A stretch of 64,000 nucleotides of DNA from an uncultured Clostridia bacterium (GTDB taxonomy: Bacteria; Bacillota; Clostridia; Christensenellales; UBA1242), in contig CAKVNK010000002.1 in assembly GCA_934777435.1 (NCBI GenBank), positions 62,001 to 126,000 on the forward strand, given 5' to 3'. A model generated the notes under the pieces. The model made no database searches. It saw only the letters and a program-made list of their open reading frames with translations, and was not told the origin of the DNA. A program made the translations under genes and the position numbers. Below are positions 63,401 through 64,000 of this stretch, in pieces (position 1 is the first letter of the stretch; each line of letters opens with the position of its first letter).

Positions 63401-64000
63401 AACTTTAACGCAACTGTGACCTATGATAATCAATCTGCAACAATAAGTAGATACGACGATTTAGACTATCAACTTTACCAAATTATGATTGACGACCAAG
63501 GCAATCCTATTAAGAGAAATGGTAAATATCAAACCATTGAACTTTCAAAAGCGGCCAACAGACTCGGTATTAACATAAACAAAAACAACGGAAAAAGTGA
63601 AGTTGGTGTTTCAGCAAACAAAGCGCTTGGTGGAGGTATGTTTATCTTGCGTTTGGTTGCACAAGATTCTTACAACGAATTGACCGGTAAATATGAAAAC
63701 TTTGTTGAAATATTTATCAGCATTGCTGACGGTTCTAACACTGCTAAATATAAAATTTCATCAGTGGACGATTTCAACAATATTGCAAACAACCTTAACG
63801 CTCACTATGTTTTGACAAATGATATTGTTATCAAAAATCACAAAACCTTTGAAAGTTTCTCTGGCTCAATTTCTGGTAAAGATATTAAATATTCGTCAAA
63901 CGGAAACATTACAGAAACAATACGCAAATTGACAATCACTATTGCAAATGGTTCAACTGAAACTGATAATGTTTATTATGGTATCTTTGAAAGATTGACA
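60407..64000 (+). CDS. Second giant surface lipoprotein, cut by window edge
   Basis: 1198 codons are open to the right edge without a stop. Signal peptide with lipobox LSAC (Cys about 24). The rest is beta-rich, Asn/Thr-rich and resembles the lipoprotein at 40917 in style: successive Ig/fibronectin-like units of about 100 residues without strong sequence identity. From about residue 1110 the SSVDDFNNIANNLNAHYVL stretch and the FESFSGSISG phrase mark the start of a GLUG-type region, as at the end of the first lipoprotein. The full gene probably extends several hundred residues further. Own promoter; no other operon member visible. Confidence 0.9.
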   Translation, partial: MKKKFVSFLIVLMMVLSCGILSACKNRYNKMQFVVEYAFKDENGEIDQWYTIGQNLSLNFGAEDDKLDVGRNNLVFRVEVKNVKAKYIDDIVIFDSNSSSSQIVKQGQEFSLDVDGVMQTSVRIYETKSGKEKSFRLNIFESLKNITTNKDFKPALAVGQSVNLNLLTTANQNRSVLLFNPVGTNQTAVDYSIVGLGYYNGTTWVQTRSADEASNVVGLANDVVTITDTYDAFTNPILKIKATSKIYNDHENGISTTFDIYVIEKLTVGDSPVISQNGEQIKSKILYVNDDENNEYKTIIDVGVGTITSKYIAGVTTANGDVAKYGLNVYVDGVKVEMDAYDDHNGIRIQPMDTSDDPNNEKRNFVYEITADDKTYLTYPKNTIKFELTVLGLDYVVETPLYSADLEIEKRSIVKNVTLNGKTSQTLTEGKIYATANSSVSQSGLYLTVDVLPNDGALHNVLIAVTNGLTVTGRGLESITSYPTINSANRDNYTYYSVKNGTTILVNFKANGNTANQELRFTTLKKGEDGVAAGYVDDYVLPITKVVTANSFEVLSARTGSINYIDQTYLVDAEQETVFFLKVRYTGDNLALDTIDLSLPVDSGFTFKNGRTSINVKNDFASAGISLAEGRTKVDSTTNEYYEIYQIPLRPTNAVGSALVSISAGKTGNYALFEGYFTIKSVFVAQSDNFTIQTEGQNITKITDLTSLEFDKFAVVNNINLKSEISFGQINPNGQFEQKTVANVRLTKSGKEGNANFSASAVDYLTIGRADSANKFQIWGIQGGKTTHFVATITHYTRDGGVITEKQQSLEFEVAAYNNINNIELAFNSANAGKIVYINSNYPDAASTNVVFNAKSELSEPSASISFGMNSGETQNKTGINKVKIGIFGDDTCVDIYLNTDDGLKLIKNNQIIDKLSGNIVVKLVKTPEQSLRYVGLSFTALSFDQETSVSRSITINFGDYTPSSKIELEGNSLKKENGDISINMSFMNVPDGGQTTTNFNATVTYDNQSATISRYDDLDYQLYQIMIDDQGNPIKRNGKYQTIELSKAANRLGININKNNGKSEVGVSANKALGGGMFILRLVAQDSYNELTGKYENFVEIFISIADGSNTAKYKISSVDDFNNIANNLNAHYVLTNDIVIKNHKTFESFSGSISGKDIKYSSNGNITETIRKLTITIANGSTETDNVYYGIFERLT

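Noticed and set aside
1..64000. Genetic code 4 (TGA as Trp)
   Set aside because: Trp is encoded by TGG everywhere and no gene is interrupted by TGA; only avoidance of TGA is supported.

Overview
The window is an AT-rich, double-stranded bacterial chromosome segment. It most likely comes from an uncultured, Clostridia-like member of the Bacillota. The evidence is two sporulation genes (spoIIE, spoIIID), a spoIIE-tilS neighbourhood like that of Bacillus, a Bacillus-type dnaB-dnaI helicase-loading pair, T-box leaders before aminoacyl-tRNA synthetase genes, a SipW-type signal peptidase with TasA-like substrates, and a two-gene minimal Fe-S assembly system. Genes are dense and lie on both strands. 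All 38 stop codons read here are TAA or TAG, none TGA. No phage, insertion sequence or CRISPR array was seen.

Layout. 1-3.2 kb: pheST on the minus strand behind a long T-box leader. 3.4-8.6 kb: a very large coiled-coil protein. 8.7-10.6 kb: a T-box, a small membrane protein and glyQS. 10.7-14.8 kb: small hypotheticals, an rplI operon, a DUF1540-like protein and a GLUG-repeat surface protein. 14.9-17.9 kb: leuS, then a noncoding island with tRNA-Ser(GGA), a partly duplicated tRNA 5' end and several hairpins. 17.9-25 kb: a HAD protein, a LysR regulator, an acyl-ACP thioesterase, an overlapping acyltransferase/glycosyltransferase pair and alkaline phosphatase. 25-29 kb: spoIIE and tilS. 29-33.4 kb: dnaB-dnaI behind three consensus DnaA boxes, then an M1-family lipoprotein peptidase. 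33.7-37.4 kb: a heterodimeric ABC exporter. 37.5-40.5 kb: a glycosyltransferase with TPR-like helices, a divergent macrodomain-like protein and an unknown. 40.9-56.4 kb: one six-gene operon with a 3044-residue lipoprotein, SipW, three SipW-type secreted proteins and a membrane-anchored protein. 56.6-58.3 kb: smsC-smsB. 58.7-60 kb: spoIIID and a TtcA-like thiolase-type PP-loop enzyme. 60.4 kb to the edge: a second giant lipoprotein.

How the genes work together. Three tRNA-charging genes (pheST, glyQS, leuS) sit with rplI, tilS and a ttcA-like gene in a translation-rich background; phe and gly are controlled by tRNA-sensing T-boxes. The largest investment is cell-surface structure: about 19 kb encodes giant lipoproteins and SipW-processed proteins that resemble a biofilm/matrix locus and are the best candidate for an undescribed system.

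Promoters read by eye suggest a strong secondary theme. At least seven genes have a sigma-A-type -10 box ending only 6-7 bases before the start codon and no Shine-Dalgarno sequence, so they are probably leaderless. Others in the same window have clear Shine-Dalgarno sites.
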